NCBI GenBank assembly: GCA_964450355.1
Contig: CAYVDH010000060.1
Span: forward strand, 1-18,549
From: CAYVDH01 sp964450355
GTDB lineage: Bacteria; Bacteroidota; Bacteroidia; NS11-12g; UBA955
Length of the DNA: 18,549 nucleotides
Direction of reading: 5' to 3'
In this document: in pieces, positions 15,710-18,549 of the stretch
How positions within the stretch are numbered: position 1 is the stretch's first letter
Layout: each line of letters opens with the position of its first letter
Position numbers and translations under genes: made by a program
The notes under the pieces: generated by a model
The model's input: the letters and a program-made list of their open reading frames with translations, nothing else
Told to the model about the DNA's origin: nothing
Databases searched by the model: none

Positions 15710-16768
15710 ATGTATAAATTATCAATTATTGTTTTATCCCTTATTGTCTTATCCAGCTGTTCAAACGAAAATACCAATTACAAACCTAAATCAACTGGCC
15801 AATTAGGCTCATTGATTGTTGTATCCTCCGAAGAAGGAATTAAAAACTTAGGTTCATTGGTGGATGATATTTTTTTAAGTCCTACCTTGCACTTAGACAA
15901 TGAGCCATTTTTTAGTGTGAAAAAAATCAATGCTGAAAGTTTTATGAAATTTTTCTATAATCACAAAACTGTATTGGTATTAGTAACCAAAGAAAGCACC
16001 AATGAATTGTATGAAGTGCTTGAAAGTTTTAGTGGTGAAAAAATTCAGAAATACTTGCATGATACTTCTGTAAATTTAGTAGTTAAAAAAGACCTTCTAG
16101 CCTACAACCAACATGTTGTTTTCTTATTTGGAGAAACTGAAGCAGATATCAAAAGAAAATTAAATTCAAAGTCTAATTACATTGTCAATTCATTATTGAA
16201 TTATGAAATCATAGATGAGAACAAAAAATTATTCAGTGACACTTCATCAAACGATAGATTCTATAATGAAATTAAAAAAGAATTTGGTGTAGGAGTTAGA
16301 ATACCAAAACATTTTAACTTATTAAAAAAAGAAGATGGATTTTACTGGTTTCAAATGGAAGCAGAAGAAGAAGATGTTCAAAAAATCATAGGATTGACAA
16401 TGCACAGTTATCCCTACACCGATACATCAGACTTTAGCTACGCAAGTATAAGAACAATCAGAGACAGCACATTAAAATACAAAATTCCAGGAGAATTACC
16501 CGGCACATACATGGGTACAACAGAAAGCAAATTTTACCCTCCTATTTTTAAAGAAATAATTGAACTCAATGGAAGATACACCTCTAAAATTAGGGGCTGG
16601 TGGACCATCAGAGGTATGACAATGGCTGGACCATTTGTTCGATACGTAGTTCATGTCAAAGAAACCAATAAACTATTTGCATTTGAAGGTTTTGTGTATA
16701 AGCCAAACTTGAACACCAAAGAAAAGGATTTGAGAATGATAGAAGCCATTGCATTAAGCATCAAGTAG
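15710..16768 (+). CDS. DUF4837-family lipoprotein
   Basis: This lipoprotein belongs to a family I recognise as DUF4837, largely restricted to Bacteroidota, with no established function. The 352-residue protein begins with a lipoprotein signal peptide whose lipobox LSSC places the lipidated Cys at residue 17, followed by Ser-Asn. The mature part carries conserved-looking blocks: GSLIVVSSEEG near 33-43, VGVRIPKHF near 195-203, GELPGTYMGTTESKFYPP near 264-281 and RGWWTIRGMTMAGPFVRY near 295-312. It starts 3 nt after the lytic transglycosylase gene and ends 1 nt before purN. Adjacency to a murein hydrolase suggests an envelope role, but only by association. Confidence 0.88.
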   Translation: MYKLSIIVLSLIVLSSCSNENTNYKPKSTGQLGSLIVVSSEEGIKNLGSLVDDIFLSPTLHLDNEPFFSVKKINAESFMKFFYNHKTVLVLVTKESTNELYEVLESFSGEKIQKYLHDTSVNLVVKKDLLAYNQHVVFLFGETEADIKRKLNSKSNYIVNSLLNYEIIDENKKLFSDTSSNDRFYNEIKKEFGVGVRIPKHFNLLKKEDGFYWFQMEAEEEDVQKIIGLTMHSYPYTDTSDFSYASIRTIRDSTLKYKIPGELPGTYMGTTESKFYPPIFKEIIELNGRYTSKIRGWWTIRGMTMAGPFVRYVVHVKETNKLFAFEGFVYKPNLNTKEKDLRMIEAIALSIK

Positions 16769-16769
16769 C

Positions 16770-17336
16770 ATGAAAAAAAAAATAGTATTCTTTGGTTCAG
16801 GCAAAGGTTCCAACATTAAAAACTGCATTCAATATTTTACGAATAATGAATCAATTGAAATCAATCAAGTATATTTAAACAACAAACATTCTGAGTTGAT
16901 TCCTTTTTTAGATCAGAACGAAATCCCTTATACTTTATTTAACAGAAAAGAATTTCAAGAAACTGATTTGGTAAAAAACAGCCTGAGTGAAATCAAACCA
17001 GACTTGATTGTGTTAGCAGGATTTTTATTGTTATTTCCGCAAGATTTAATTACACTTTTTCCAAATAAAATCATCAATTTGCACCCATCCTTGTTGCCTA
17101 AATATGGAGGGAAAGGCATGTATGGAAGTCATGTACACGAAGCAGTCATTGCCAATGGAGAAAAAACAAGTGGAATTACTTTCCACTATGTGAATTCTGA
17201 ATTTGACAAAGGAGAAATCATAGAACAACACCAATGCCAAGTGGACAGCAATGACACCATTGAAACATTATCGAGTAAAATTCATCAACTGGAGCATTTG
17301 TTTTTGCCTAAATGCATTGAGAGCATATTAAATTAA
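16770..17336 (+). CDS. purN: Phosphoribosylglycinamide formyltransferase PurN
   Basis: PurN transfers the formyl group of 10-formyltetrahydrofolate to GAR, the third step of purine synthesis, in the cytoplasm. At 188 residues it is slightly shorter than the E. coli enzyme (about 212). The N-terminal phosphate-binding loop is FFGSGKGSNI (7-16). The catalytic triad is in place: Asn103 and His105 in INLHPSLLP and Asp146 in FDKGEI. GITFHYV (135-141) is also typical. The gene follows the DUF4837 lipoprotein gene after a single base, so it is the third gene of an otherwise envelope-related operon. The AUG chosen directly precedes the first beta strand (KKKIVFFGSG). Confidence 0.94.
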   Translation: MKKKIVFFGSGKGSNIKNCIQYFTNNESIEINQVYLNNKHSELIPFLDQNEIPYTLFNRKEFQETDLVKNSLSEIKPDLIVLAGFLLLFPQDLITLFPNKIINLHPSLLPKYGGKGMYGSHVHEAVIANGEKTSGITFHYVNSEFDKGEIIEQHQCQVDSNDTIETLSSKIHQLEHLFLPKCIESILN

Positions 17337-17516
17337 AAGTCTTTTTTGTGAAAACAAATTGAACATCAATTGTCTGCTTTTAAGAAAAAAACAATGAATT
17401 GATTAAGATTTTGAAGGTGATATTTGCATGAATTAAAGATGATTATTCTATTTATTTTCAAGCATTTATTATCTATTAGTGAATGATTTTTTTCTACTGT
17501 TAATTATATTTGCGAT
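17337..17516. other. Gene-free gap after purN with short inverted repeat
   Basis: These 180 bp contain no credible reading frame. One perfect inverted repeat, AATTGA-ACA-TCAATT (17357-17371), lies 21 bp after the purN stop. It is AT-rich and not followed by a clean T run, so a terminator role is doubtful. The last 12 bases hold the promoter element of the next gene. Confidence 0.4.
17505..17512 (+). promoter_or_regulatory. Candidate -7 element of the TPR protein gene
   Basis: TATATTTG matches TAnnTTTG and ends 4 nt before the ATG at 17517, so any transcript from it would be essentially leaderless. No TTG is seen at the -33 position. Confidence 0.45.
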
Positions 17517-18549
17517 ATGAAAAAAAATATTTTATTGGGTTTGATTTTGTGTTTTTATAATTTAAACAGTCAAAATTTAGATTCTATAGATTTATTTTTT
17601 AAGAAATTAAACAACACTAAAAGCAATGAAGTTATAAGAGATAATTTATATTCTATTGGTAGTGAATATTGGCTAAATAAACCAGATAGTGCAATAAAAT
17701 ATTTTTTATTAGCAGAACAATACGATTCAAAATTATCATCAACTTTAACCACAGTAAAAATAAAATTAGATATTTCAACTATATATGCTGCAATAGGAGA
17801 TTATGATAAAAGTTTTTATTCATTAAATGAGAATATTAAGCTCTGTAAAAAATTAAATCTAACTACAAGAGAAGCTGCTTGTTATGAAAATATTGCTACA
17901 AATTATAATGATATGGGAATATTTGATTCTACTATTTTATATAGTATTAAGGCAATTAAAATATATTCAAAAACAAATAATAATAAAATCTATGTTGCTA
18001 TGAGTTATGTTGGATTAGCAAATGCAATATATAGAAAAGGGAATTTTAAAGTAGCGATTGATACTATAAAAGCTGGAATTAAAATTTTAGAACAATTAGA
18101 TAAAAACTCCACAAATTATAAAACAAACTATGAAAACATGTTAGTTACTAAATTTCATTTATACAGAAATTTAGTTTCAATAATAACAGAGCAAGGTAAA
18201 TATAATAAGGACTTATTTAATTCGCTTTTTGAATCCTTAAATATTGCTGAAGAATTAAAAAGATATGATTTTTTAACAGGTGTTTATCAAAACTTTGGAG
18301 CTATATATTTAGATTTAGAAAACTATCCAAAAAGTTTAAATTCATTAAATAATGCCATTTATTATGGCAATTTATGTAACGATATATTACAACAGCCATA
18401 TAATTATTTCAATTTATCAAATGTGCATTTTCAGTTAAAAAATTTAGATTCTTCAATTTGGGCCATTGATAATTCTATTAGACTATCTAGAAACAACAGT
18501 GATAAATTTCTTTACGCTTGTGCTATTGCTACAAAGTATCATTATTATA
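17517..18549 (+). CDS. Exported tetratricopeptide-repeat protein, N-terminal part
   Basis: The frame is open from the ATG at 17517 to the window edge, giving 344 residues with no stop. Residues 1-19 are a signal peptide (KKNILLGLILCFYNLNSQ). The rest is a string of TPR helical hairpins; clear units occur near 82-112 (ISTIYAAIGDYDKSFYSLNE), 123-152 (NIATNYNDMGIFDSTILYSI), 164-193 (GLANAIYRKGNFKVAIDTI), 258-285 (NFGAIYLDLENYPKSLNSL) and 298-326 (NLSNVHFQLKNLDSSIWAID). In Bacteroidota this layout often forms the periplasmic sensor half of a membrane histidine kinase or of a regulator with a C-terminal DNA-binding domain. Which applies here cannot be told because the C-terminus lies outside the window. 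The DNA is more AT-rich than the neighbouring purN operon. Confidence 0.8.
   Translation, partial: MKKNILLGLILCFYNLNSQNLDSIDLFFKKLNNTKSNEVIRDNLYSIGSEYWLNKPDSAIKYFLLAEQYDSKLSSTLTTVKIKLDISTIYAAIGDYDKSFYSLNENIKLCKKLNLTTREAACYENIATNYNDMGIFDSTILYSIKAIKIYSKTNNNKIYVAMSYVGLANAIYRKGNFKVAIDTIKAGIKILEQLDKNSTNYKTNYENMLVTKFHLYRNLVSIITEQGKYNKDLFNSLFESLNIAEELKRYDFLTGVYQNFGAIYLDLENYPKSLNSLNNAIYYGNLCNDILQQPYNYFNLSNVHFQLKNLDSSIWAIDNSIRLSRNNSDKFLYACAIATKYHYY

Noticed and set aside
17357..17371. Inverted repeat after purN as an intrinsic terminator
   Set aside because: The stem is only 6 bp, AT-rich, and no T run follows it; recorded only as part of the gap description.
17570..17752. 60-codon minus-strand frame opposite the start of the TPR gene
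   Set aside because: The plus strand carries a signal peptide and TPR repeats that continue to the window edge; the minus frame has no supporting feature.

Overview
The window is low-GC DNA from a member of the Bacteroidota. Four lines of evidence support this. Two proteins end in type IX secretion (T9SS) type A sorting domains. Several starts are preceded by the Bacteroidota promoter element TAnnTTTG, in three cases with a TTG about 19 bp upstream. Lineage-typical families are present (DUF4837, a VF530-type small protein, and the Bacteroidota form of 'alanine dehydrogenase'). Ribosome binding sites of the AGGAGG type are not conspicuous. I cannot place it below phylum with confidence.

Layout. 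1-4003, minus strand: a large T9SS-exported beta-helix protein (3988-1526), an RDD-family membrane protein (1497-634) and a small secreted protein of unknown function (526-92). This stretch is visibly more AT-rich than the centre. At 4130-4339 a plus-strand VF530/DUF2132 protein ends tail to tail with the next operon, the two stop codons sharing one TTAA. 8703-4336, minus strand: an overlapping three-gene tripartite export operon (ABC ATPase/permease, HlyD-type adaptor, TolC-type outer membrane channel). A TetR-type regulator is transcribed divergently from it (8841-9512), and candidate operators lie between the two. 14176-9525, minus strand: an Ald-like dehydrogenase, a T9SS-exported serine hydrolase, then surE, a small membrane protein and a YdjM-type membrane hydrolase in a tightly packed operon. 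14333-17336, plus strand: mltD-like lytic transglycosylase, DUF4837 lipoprotein and purN, with 3 and 1 nt between them. 17517 to the window end: the first 344 codons of an exported TPR protein, cut by the edge.

The most interesting points are these. (1) The ABC transporter has a normal Walker A, but its signature, Walker B/catalytic Glu, Q-loop and H-loop residues are all altered. (2) The Ald-like protein lacks the two residues matching the substrate-binding Lys75 and catalytic His96 of characterised alanine dehydrogenases. (3) The ald and mltD promoters are exact mirror images (TTG-N19-TAAATTTG on each strand), with a perfect palindrome TATTGCAATA exactly on the symmetry axis. (4) Several -7 elements lie only 4-7 nt from the start codon, which predicts leaderless or nearly leaderless mRNAs.

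No rRNA, tRNA, CRISPR array, insertion sequence, prophage or plasmid feature was recognised. No gene-free stretch exceeds 300 bases. The longest gap (17337-17516) holds one short inverted repeat and a promoter. Positions 1-91 are AT-rich, with nothing I can identify. All calls come from reading the sequence; family assignments rest on remembered motifs, not on searches.
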